Below are positions 1-64,000 of a stretch of 64,000 bases of DNA, piece after piece. The DNA is from Engraulis encrasicolus (lineage: Eukaryota > Chordata > Actinopteri > Clupeiformes > Engraulidae), in contig NC_085875.1 of assembly GCF_034702125.1 (NCBI RefSeq), positions 48,112,106-48,176,105 of the forward strand. Reading direction: 5' to 3'. Both the position numbers and the translations under genes were made by a program. The notes under the pieces are model-generated. The model was given only the letters and a program-made list of their open reading frames with translations. It was not told where the DNA came from and searched no databases. How positions within the stretch are numbered: the stretch's first letter is position 1; every line of letters starts with the position of its first letter.

Positions 1-1068
1 AATGGACACAGTGGAAGTTAGGCCATTTTCAGCATTCAGAGAAGGCAGAGTTGAAAGAGTGAGCTCAGTAAAGGAATGTGTTACATTTTCAAGCATCAAA
101 GGGTATGTTGTAGCTGTATATGATGGCAACTGGTGGCTAGCATGTGTTGAGGAATGTATGCCGATCACTGGAGAGGTGAAACTGAACTACCTGCATCCTC
201 ATGGACCATCTCCATCCTTCACTTTTCCCTTCAGACCAGATAGACTTGTCATGGATCATCAGGATGTGCTTCTGGTAGTGGAACCTGTAACTGCAACGGG
301 ACGTACTTATACATTATCTACAAAAGACACAGCTGCTGCTTCAAATGCACTGGTAGAGTACAAAATGAGAGTGTAGCCATTGATTATCTATTTAAAGTAC
401 GGTAAAGGGAAGATGACACAGGTACACAGAGAAGGAATGTTCAAACATTCACATATCATCATTTGGTTTGTATAAATGGACATCTGCCTTAATTTCTGAA
501 ACCTGGGACCATGGAAACTGACCATTTTTGTTTTGTTTTTGTTTTGTCATGTGATGCTACTATGGTATTACCATATTATTAGTAAGTGGTCTGTATGATG
601 CCATATTTGTGAGTCAAATTCTCTCTGAAATGAATAAAGAACAGAACACCAGCATTTGAGGTGTTGCTAATGACATTGCCGGCTACGTTTGGACAAGGAA
701 CTGGCCATTTTAAAATATAGTTTTTTTTAGATATTCAATTTTTAATTTTTCAATTTATCATAATTCATATTCTGAGAGTTGTTGTATTCCAAGCTGATTG
801 TGTAATATGTAGAGCCAGAAAAGAGCTTTCAAATAACACCACAGGCATCTTTTTGTGACTAACACTGACTGATATATTCAAGGCTGAATGTATAGTGTCC
901 TACCCTCACATGTGAACCTTTCCTAGTCTGTTTCTCCCTTAATATTAGTGTCAGATTCAAACCAATGCAGTTCTGGGGTGCTACCTTGCCACTAAAAAGG
1001 CACACCAAGTATGATTGAAATCCGGGTCGGTCGGGTCCCAAAGTGTCTGATTTCACGTGAAATGACCC
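1..1068 (+). mobile_element. Right end of a DNA transposon with ~1 kb inverted-end homology (family A), cut by the window edge
   Basis: The segment matches, almost base for base, the right arm of the element at 59446-60491 and, inverted, its left arm at 57719-58762. It ends in the family terminus GTGAAATGACCC at 1068. A coding remnant lies at 2-376; the rest is non-coding and A+T-rich. The left part of the element is outside the window. Superfamily is not determined; two other copies show 4-bp target duplications. Confidence 0.8.
2..376 (+). pseudogene. C-terminal fragment of a transposon-encoded protein
   Basis: An open frame of 124 residues with no intron. The recognisable core is a YVVAVYDGNWWLACVEE block followed by LHPHGPSPSFTFPFRPDR. 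This tryptophan-pair/HPHGP arrangement recurs in uncharacterised fish and cnidarian proteins that carry a DDE-like region upstream. Two further copies lie in this window (58407-58877 minus strand, 59426-59800 plus strand), so this is a mobile-element protein and not a host gene. The initiator Met at base 2 is internal to the original protein; the copy at 58877 shows that more coding sequence precedes it. It is a fragment and no function in the cell can be claimed. Confidence 0.7.
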
Positions 1069-1342
1069 AAGTCCGATTCCAAAAAGATTAGAGTCCAAGT
1101 GAAGTCTGAGTCACATGTCGGTCAAGGATGATGTCAATAATTGGAATGTTTGAAGGTCTCTTGTATACCATGCAGGTGAAGACAGACTTGTATGTTATTG
1201 GATTTCAGGCTCCACTTTAGAATGTGTGATGATGGACAGTGTATTAAACAAAATTAAGATCAACTCAGACGAGTCCAAAAGCCTAATTCGGCAAGACCAG
1301 TGTCTGAGTCACAACAAGTCCGAGTCCAACTATTAGTTGCCA
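1069..1342. repeat. Degenerate repeat between transposon A and a SINE
   Basis: This stretch is rich in variants of GAGTCC/AAGTCC and GTCTGAGTCAC. Similar words reappear at 1575-1604 and 1783-1815, after the SINE and the small hAT element, ending in ACAGCCCTG. It is probably one older repeat interrupted by both. No coding potential is seen. Confidence 0.4.
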
Positions 1343-1575
1343 CGGGGCAGCCGTGGCCTAGTGGTTAGAGAGTTGGTCTTTTAATCTAGGGGTTGCTGGT
1401 TCGAATCCCCCCTGACCTCTCCCTACATCTCCTTCCATGGCTGAAGTGCCATTGAGCAAGGCACCTAACCCCACATTGCTCCAAGGACTGTAACCAATAC
1501 CCTGAAAAATAATAGTTGTAAGTCGCTTTGAATAAAATGAAAGCGTCAGCTAAGTGCAATGTAATGTAATGTAGT
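1343..1575 (+). mobile_element. tRNA-derived SINE
   Basis: A tRNA-like head carries an A box (TGGCCTAGTGGTTAGAG) and a B box (GGTTCGAATCC) about 30 bases apart. The 3' part contains GTAAGTCGCTTTGAATAAAA and AAGCGTCAGCTAAGTGC, the tail typical of fish SINEs, and ends in a short (TAATG)n run. The Pol III boxes lie on the + strand, in a MED6 intron. Confidence 0.8.
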
Positions 1576-1604
1576 GAGCCCAAGACAAGCACAAGTCCAT
1601 AGAG

Positions 1605-1774
1605 CAGTGATTCTCAAATAGTGGAATCTGGAAATCATTTTCTGGAAATTTAAATAAAACTTGTTGCTGTATTGCTGTTGCATTTGAGTTGTAATGTTTA
1701 TTGGGACAGGTGTGCCCAGAATATGTCTGAACATTTCAAGTGGGCCCCAAGTTTGAAAGCATTGGGAACCCCTG
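1605..1774. mobile_element. hAT-type miniature element (170 bp)
   Basis: It begins CAGTGATTCTCAAA and ends TTGGGAACCCCTG. The flanks are CCATAGAG and CCATAGAA, an 8-bp target duplication with one mismatch. It is non-coding. Confidence 0.65.
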
Positions 1775-1919
1775 CCATAGAAAAAAAGTCTTGAGCCCAG
1801 ACTCGAATACAGCCCTGCTCTAAAGTAATTATAACAAAAGCCTTTTATTTCCAGAGTGCAAAACTAAGCTTAAATGCCGCAATGGTACATGCACTAACTG
1901 GTGTTCTTGTACCGTGTAG

Positions 1920-2002
1920 TTATTCCACTGGCAGATTACTACATCATAGCTGGAGTGGTCTACCAAGCACCGGACTTGGGATCCGTCATCAGCTCCAGAG
2001 TG
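1920..2002 (+). CDS. MED6: MED6 internal exon ([15 protein letters not shown]...)
   Basis: The acceptor is GTGTAG at 1914-1919 and the donor GTAAGG at 2003. The first two bases complete a codon begun upstream (phase 1), followed by 27 codons ending in SSRV. This is part of the conserved MED6 globular domain. Confidence 0.92.
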
Positions 2003-5000
2003 GTAAGGAAGACTGGGTTATTTTATTTCTTGGTTTAATCAAGAGACAATTCTGAAATGAATAAAATGTATATGGATAACTAATGTAGAGCTGTTTTCAA
2101 GATTTTTTTGGGATTTTCATGCTTTTATTGATTGGACAATGAGAGCGTGTGATGGGTGAAGGAGATATCTGCGGAAGGATTAAAAATTGAGCTCAGGTTA
2201 GACTTGACCTGTTTATTTATTAAATTAAAACAGTAATGTTTCGATCACTCAGGATCTTTGTGATCTGATTATTAAATATACTTTGTTTTTTGGAACTTAT
2301 TCCGAAGTGTACAGACCTACCTTCTTGAACTGCCTTAGCCCAATGAGCCATAGCCCCTAAATGCCGTTTTTAAAGTATAGTTCTATGCATCGAATTATTT
2401 ATTTTGAGGCATGCCGTTTGACAGCGTTACTGTGCTATTTACTTCTTAGCTTTCTGCTGTTCATGGTATCCAGTCTTCATTTGATGAAGCCATGTCCTAT
2501 TGCCGCTACCACCCTTCAAAAGGCTACTGGTGGCACTTCAAAGATCAAGAGGAAAGAGGTGAGAAATTGGTACACTATGCTTGTACGTATACATGCTTGT
2601 GTGTATTTATGTGGTTGATAACTGTCCTAACTATGGTTCCTGTCTTGTTTAAAAAAAATAATTTTCAGAGAAAACAAAACCAAAGACAAAGAAAAAGGAG
2701 GAACCAAGTTCGTTTTTCCAGCGGCAGCGAGTGGATGCGCTACTGCTAGACCTTCAGAAAAAATTCCCACCAACGTATTACCAGGTCTGAACAGAGCAGT
2801 TGTGACCTGTTTTTCCCCATTTTGCACAGAACCTTATTACATTAATGCAGGTTCACAAAAAGTTCAGAAAGTTAATTAGTAAGTTAAAATTAGAAAGTTA
2901 AAAAGTATAAATGGTAAACAAACAGCTACTGTGACTCTGTGCTCAAAGATGAGGTTGCTATTTTTTAAGTTCACCTGAAAGGCAAAAATCCCTAACTACA
3001 CTGTGTGCAGAATTATTAGGCAAACAAGTTTTTTGACAATATCATCCATTTTATGCATGTCCGCCACCACCCTTTATGGACATGAACACCTATTGGATTT
3101 AAGCATTCCAGGTCATGCATATTGGTATAGTAAGAGACAGTGTGATCGAAGGAGCCCAATACCCTATATCAGGGCAAAATTAGTGTGCATAATTATTAGG
3201 CAACTTCGTTTTCCTCTGGGAAAATGAGCCACAAAAGAGATCTTACAAACTCTGTAAAGACTATAAACAATTTTGAAGTCTTGTAGAGGGTTGTGGCTGT
3301 CCTGAAATATTGGTCACATCCATCTAATGCACCGTTACAAGCCATCAGTGTCGCATGACATGTGCTCACAAAGTAACTGCCAGATTGAGAAGAATTGAAG
3401 ATGAAACTACGACAAAACTATTACCATGCAGTGCTGGTATATTCCAGAACTGAAACCTACATCGACTGTCAGCAAGAACATTATATTCAGCACTCAGAGA
3501 CATGGACAAGGTAAAACAGGCTGAAACCTGAAGACCACTCAGCAAGTAACTTAAGTCAAGACTGGGTCAAGAAATCTCTTTAGACAGTTTTTTCAATGGT
3601 TTTATGAACTAGTGAAAGTGACTGTTAATGGACCAGGTCGATGAGCCTATGGCTAGATCAGTAATGTGCACACTCAGATCAGTTGCTGAGTTCCACTCAA
3701 ATACCAGCAGATTACTGCATAAATACCATTGTCTTCATAAAAGATGCAATTTTCTCCCTCTAAAAGATCCAGCCATGGGTTCATCCACCCTGTCTGTCAA
3801 GAGTCACTTTCCCAAGTCCATAAAACCTTTGAAAATTTTGACCCCAGGTATTTTTGCCCCCGTTTTGACTTAATTAAGTTGTTGAATGGTTGTCTGGTGT
3901 CATCCCTTCTTACCTTGGCCATGTGTCTGAGCGCTCAATACCCTGTTTTTCTGGACACTCTGTGTTTGTTTCTGTTCTGGAATATGATAAGACTGCAGGG
4001 TAATATATTTTTTGTAGTTTCGTGTTAAATTCTTCTCAATGTTTGGCAGTGACATTTCTTAAGAAACTGATGACTTTGTAACAGTGCATCTGATAGTTCT
4101 GTGCGAACGTGACCAACATCTTGCAAATTTCAAGACAGCCACATCCCTCTAGAACACTTAAAAATTGTTTGTAGACATTTCAGAGTTTGTTAGATCTATT
4201 TTGTGGCCCATTTTCCCAGAAGAAAACAAAGTTGCCTAATAATTATGCACACCTGATATAAGGTGTTGGGCACCTTCGACCACACCCCCATCTTATTATA
4301 CAAATATACATGACCTGGAATGCTTAAATCAAATGGGTTTTCATGTTCATATAGATTGCTGTTGGAAAATATGCATAAAATGCATAAAATGGTCAAAAAA
4401 CACGTTTGCCTAATAATTCTGCACACAGTGTATTTGTGAATGGTGTATGTTTCCATTAGAGCTGGGCTGTATGACCAGATTTGAAAACAGTGCCAAATTT
4501 TTAGCAGATTACCAACCCTATGTGTCTACAATTACGGGCTCTACTTTTCTGGTCTTTGTGTAACCCTGGTGTATTAAATGTAAGTCATTGACTGTGTGGT
4601 AGGCGGCATACAATTATGACCATGCATCAGACTATGCATTAGATTAATAGGTTTCCATTTAGAATCATAATCATTTTCTCTGTCTCTGGTGTTTGCAGCC
4701 CAAGCCTGGAGAAAAGCCCGTACCAGGTGAGATGTGACATTTTGACTTGTATGGAGCTTCTGTTTAATCCTGTCGAAATAAATCCTTTTAATATTGCATA
4801 ATGAAAAACCACAGGAAGTCATCAAACTCTGTAATGAAAATACCATCATTGTTGGTTCTATCATGACCTTCTAAAATGGGCATTAGAAAGGATTTTATAT
4901 AATTAACAGTATCTCTGTGTGTCTGGTTTCCTTTTGTTTTCTAGTGGAGGTTAAGAAGGAGGCTGATTTGCCTGTGGAAACTGTGAAGCAGGAGGAGAGG

Positions 5001-5076
5001 GAGACTCCAGCGGGCAAGACACCAGCGCCCGCACCTCCAAGCAAACCCCCACCAGAGAAAAGAGCCAGGCTGCAGT

Positions 5077-5078
<2 letters not shown>
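1920..5078 (+). CDS. MED6: Mediator complex subunit 6, 3' half (exons 1920-2002, 2450-2558, 2669-2784, 4699-4726, 4945-5078)
   Basis: MED6 is a conserved head-module subunit of the nuclear Mediator complex, which links activators to RNA polymerase II. The five exons join in frame into about 155 residues. They include [19 protein letters not shown], the strongly conserved [17 protein letters not shown] segment, [11 protein letters not shown] and a lysine/proline-rich tail ending EKRARLQ. Vertebrate MED6 is about 246 residues, so roughly the first 90 are encoded left of the window. Splice phases are 1, 0, 1, 0 and 1 at successive acceptors, all on GT-AG sites. The tail ([10 protein letters not shown]...[14 protein letters not shown]) is more variable than the core, as in other MED6 proteins. 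The stop is TGA at 5076-5078. No break was found in the coding sequence. PCNX1 follows 1.8 kb downstream on the same strand with its own promoter region. Confidence 0.93.
2450..2558 (+). CDS. MED6: MED6 internal exon ([15 protein letters not shown]...)
   Basis: The acceptor is CTTCTTAG and the donor GTGAGA at 2559. It encodes [15 protein letters not shown] followed by the family signature [16 protein letters not shown] and leaves one base of a split Glu codon. Confidence 0.93.
2669..2784 (+). CDS. MED6: MED6 internal exon (Lys-rich linker and [11 protein letters not shown])
   Basis: The acceptor is ATTTTCAG and the donor GTCTGA at 2785. A basic linker ([14 protein letters not shown]) leads into [20 protein letters not shown], the last strongly conserved part of MED6. 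Confidence 0.93.
2999..4430. mobile_element. Degenerate Tc1-like transposon in a MED6 intron
   Basis: The inverted ends read CACTGTGTGCAGAATTATTA and its complement, flanked by TA on both sides (2997-2998, 4431-4432). Second copies of the GCATAATTATTAGGCAAC motif lie about 190 bases inside each end, the IR/DR layout of Tc1 elements. The interior keeps short matches to Tc1 transposase DNA (for example around 3628-3660, TTAATGGACCAGGTCGATGA) but no long open frame. It is inactive. Confidence 0.82.
4699..4726 (+). CDS. MED6: MED6 micro-exon (PKPGEKPVP)
   Basis: A 28-nt exon between TTTGCAG and GTGAGA. It encodes PKPGEKPVP, matching LKPGEKPVP of other vertebrate MED6 proteins, and ends in phase 1. 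Confidence 0.88.
4945..5078 (+). CDS. MED6: MED6 terminal coding exon
   Basis: The acceptor is TTTTCTAG at 4937-4944. It encodes an acidic/proline-rich tail, [18 protein letters not shown] then [18 protein letters not shown], and stops at TGA 5076-5078. The closing KRARLQ agrees with the KRMRLQ end of mammalian MED6. Confidence 0.92.

Positions 5079-5154
<76 letters not shown>
5079..5154. repeat. (CA)38 microsatellite directly after the MED6 stop codon
   Basis: Seventy-six bases of uninterrupted CA begin at the base after the TGA, so it forms the start of the MED6 3' UTR. It produces spurious Cys-Val open frames on the minus strand. Confidence 0.97.
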
Positions 5155-5156
<2 letters not shown>

Positions 5157-6589
5157 TGGACTCTTGATCATTTTGACTTTTTTTTTTTAGCTTGAGAGAA
5201 ACTGAAAGTCAGTAGGTGTGGCTGTGGAATATTTATATGGACAACGTTGACAAAGTTTGTCTTTTCTTTGGTCAAAACAACATGTTTCATCATGGTTTAC
5301 ACTTCCAGACTGATCCAGTCAAAGGTTAAGGAAAGTGTAGTTCATTTCTCACATTTTTGAAGTAATTTGAGAGTATGATTTTTGAAATGCATTTTGTAAT
5401 ACATTTTCAATGGAATGCATGATGCATTAATTGTTCAGAAAATTCATGATAATTCTTTTTTTTTTTGAAACTGCAAAAACATGTACATCCTTTGATATTG
5501 TGATATTAAATCAATCTTTTTTGCTACTTAATATTTTGGATACTGTCAGGTAGATAGTGGGAAATGCACTTTCAATGGTTAAAATTCTATTTGATCATGT
5601 TCAACAGAGAAAATAACACCTTTAACCATGGACCGTTATTTTGCCCCACCACTCCACGGTCCTACTGGGGCAAACCTAGAAACACCTTTTTAAAAAGAAC
5701 TAATTTGTGGGATTTTTAACAAAACAAAAGGAATTCCCTAGCTGAGAGGTGACACCAAACAGTCCTGTTAAAAAAACTGTCAAGTATCAGGGTGCATCAG
5801 CTTTTTAATCATGGCTTGTTTAATTACCAGTATAGGTGCTTAAAAATCAAATGACTGATGGAGTCACTTGACAGTAGAGTGAGCACAGCCTGAGGAACGC
5901 GCAACAGATGGACAACAAATCACAACACACAATCGCAGGCTCCTTGTTTTGATTGATTATGTCGCCATCTGCTGGAGAGTGAGCTACACTAGGCAACATT
6001 GAAAAGATGCAAACCTTCTTTTAATGCACCATGACAACCTAAATATTAACCAGAACGGGGCCAAAGAGTCCTGACGAGCAATTACGGCCGTAATATTGCA
6101 CAATGCAGCAAACGAAAACAGCAGAATCATCCCAATACTATCATCACAAGGCATCTCTGTAACATGACCACCAATGATCATATTAGAAGAATTGAATGCA
6201 AAGATACTAGAAAGGCAAAATTAAACGTGACACATGGTATCATTCATACATGTTTTAAAAATAAAAATAAAATAAATTTGGCAGGGGTGTTATGCTGACA
6301 ATATGAAAAGAACCACAGAAAATGAATCGAAATTAAGTATACATGTGCATATTTCAAGCACACATTTAATGAAAATGTACAAAGCACGGGAAACGACAAC
6401 AAAAAACATAGACTAAACACTCTGAGCAAATCGGTTAAATGGGTTCAAGACAATTGTCTATAGACAATTAGATATAGATATCAAGATATAGATACAGATA
6501 TCAAGGAAAGGAGGAACATATTCTACTGCGTATTTTATTTTCCTGATGCGTTACAGATGTTTTCATTTTAAGGTATTCTTTTTATTATT
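5155..6589 (+). other. MED6 3' UTR and intergenic DNA
   Basis: A+T-rich and without convincing coding sequence. An ATTAAA at 5505-5510 is a possible poly(A) signal for MED6, and AATAAA occurs in an A-rich run near 6261-6275. GATATAGATA-type simple sequence lies at 6469-6505. The end of the MED6 transcript cannot be fixed from sequence alone. Confidence 0.45.
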
Positions 6590-62540
<55,951 letters not shown>

Positions 62541-64000
62541 CAGTGGTGGTTTTGGTGTTGGTAGAGGTATTGGTATTGGTGGTGGTCTTGGTGGTGGTGC
62601 ATGAACAAATCACGGAGCATGTTGAAGTTGTGTTCATTTAGAATTTTTCGTTTTTGGTGATGCTGCTGGATTTTTTTTTGTTTTGTTTAACATGCAGAGA
62701 TTTTTTATGGGGTTTTGGGAGTTTGTTCCATTATTATCTGGGGTATTGCTGCCTTTCTATGCTCATTGCTTTGGTTAACAGTGTAGCCTTTGCCTTGTTG
62801 TAAGCAATGGGTGGAAACTCTGTGGGGATTCCACTCTTCAAGCATAATCATTGTTTTGAGTTTCTCGCTGTCCATTGTCTGCTCTGAAGTGAACACCTCT
62901 CAGTTGAGTCAGCAGACTTCTGACCGTAGAAGAAACTTTAGAAGCCTGAAGCTAGATGTCTTCATTGTTTCTGGAAATTCGAACTCTTGACTGTTCCATC
63001 AATCAATTCATCCTATTTTAGGGCCACACTCATTCTCTTGCAACAGTGGTGGTTTCAGTGATAGGCTTTGCCTGCCAGTAGTACTTACAGTAAGTGTGTA
63101 GGTTTTTGAAGTCACCTCTTAAAGATCGTTGTAAATTACGGTATGGTTCCATGGACATATGACATGGACATATGGTTCCATGTCTATGGTCTTCTTCCTT
63201 TACAGTGAGACTATGCCAGTGTCAGTAAGGCTGTTTATAGATGCACAGTGCCCATAAAAACCTGCTGATGGCCTGACGCTGATAGGTGAATGGAGGTGTG
63301 CGTGGGCGTGTGCGTGTGTGTGTGCATGTGCGTGTACGTATTTAGCAAACAGTATGTAAACTAAGCTAAAACTGTGTAGTGTAAAATACTGGTTGTAAAA
63401 TTATTGCACTAAAGCCCTATCAGTAGGCTCTTCTGTCCCAAATGACAGTCCTTACACTCAGAAATAAGCAGCCCTCTGGTAACTGCAAACCTTGCATCTT
63501 GACAGACAAGAAGCTTGACGACTGTTGTCTTGATAGCCTGGCTAACTGTGGTATGCTTTGAATGAATTACTTGTGTACCTACATAGCTGTTTTGTGTCTT
63601 TTGTGATTACTGCCCTTGGGAACAACACTTGTGTTCACCTTCACATTACTATTACACATCACCACAAATGGTCCCATGACTGTGAAAGCATACTTATGTT
63701 TTTAGTGGCACTTAAATGCATATACCAATGCTAAACTATGTTGCTTGAGATAATGAAGCAAATCAGAGGTGAACTCTGAATCATGATTGATTACTGAAGA
63801 AGGTGTCCTAGTTGCATTCATAATGCAGTACCTGACATACCATAATGTTACTGTAGTGTGTTTGATAGTGGGTTGGTGCATTTATGCTTATTCCATCAGG
63901 CAGTTTCATTCACTTTGTGGAAACTGTCTGCCCTTGCAACATCAGGCTTCATTCACATCACTTGATGGCTTGTACTTTTTAATGTTTTATGCTAACCATT
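62541..64000 (+). other. PCNX1 intron 8, to the window edge
   Basis: GGTGTTGGT-type simple repeats at 62545-62600 and a GTGTGCGTG stretch at 63297-63335. No exon recognised before the edge. Confidence 0.45.

Noticed and set aside
1343..1412. Functional tRNA gene
   Set aside because: A and B boxes are present, but the sequence continues into a SINE body and tail. The same holds for 14190, 34001 and 41115 (minus).

Overview
The window is vertebrate genomic DNA, almost certainly from a teleost fish. It has GT-AG introns, long dinucleotide arrays, tRNA-derived SINEs, Tc1-like elements and many hAT-type miniature transposons. I cannot assign a species. Two protein-coding genes are supported, both on the + strand: the 3' half of MED6 (five exons, 1920-5078) and the 5' half of the pecanex gene PCNX1 (eight coding exons, 6900-62395, running off the right edge). 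Intron phases close without error through all joins in both genes.

Layout. 1-1919: a transposon end, a SINE and a small hAT element in a MED6 intron. 1920-5078: MED6 exons, with a Tc1-like element in one intron and a (CA)38 array starting at the base after the stop codon. 5079-6589: MED6 3' UTR and intergenic DNA. 6590-7052: probable PCNX1 promoter, 5' UTR and first coding exon. 7053-28799: a 21.7 kb first intron dominated by two composite transposons. One is an 11.1 kb hAT-like element with a perfect 8-bp target duplication and at least six smaller repeats inside it. The other is a 5.7 kb Harbinger-like element whose interior is a fold-back satellite full of AGGTCA half-sites. 28800-47376: PCNX1 exons 2-6 with microsatellite-rich introns, including a 1.45 kb ACAGAC-type array. 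47377-64000: exons 7 and 8 separated by repeat-rich introns.

Most notable observation: the 431-nt intron between PCNX1 exons 5 and 6 is essentially one 429-bp hAT-like miniature transposon. Its 8-bp target duplication (CGGCACGG/GGGCACGG) and terminal TAGGGG/CCCCTA supply the GT donor and AG acceptor. Removing it adds exactly six bases (two codons, Gly-Thr) and keeps the frame. This looks like creation of an intron by a DNA transposon. Other points worth attention are two places where an exon end with its splice donor has been tandemly copied into the following intron, hammerhead-ribozyme-like motifs in a short element with a 15-bp target duplication, and a transposon family with kilobase-long inverted ends. 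Ten insertions in the window keep recognisable 8-bp hAT-type duplications.

Functionally, MED6 is a Mediator head-module subunit and PCNX1 a multi-pass membrane protein linked to Notch signalling. They are neighbours by conserved synteny and there is no sign that they form one functional unit. The PCNX1 part seen here covers the first two membrane segments and the long, low-complexity N-terminal region; the C-terminal pecanex domain lies outside.
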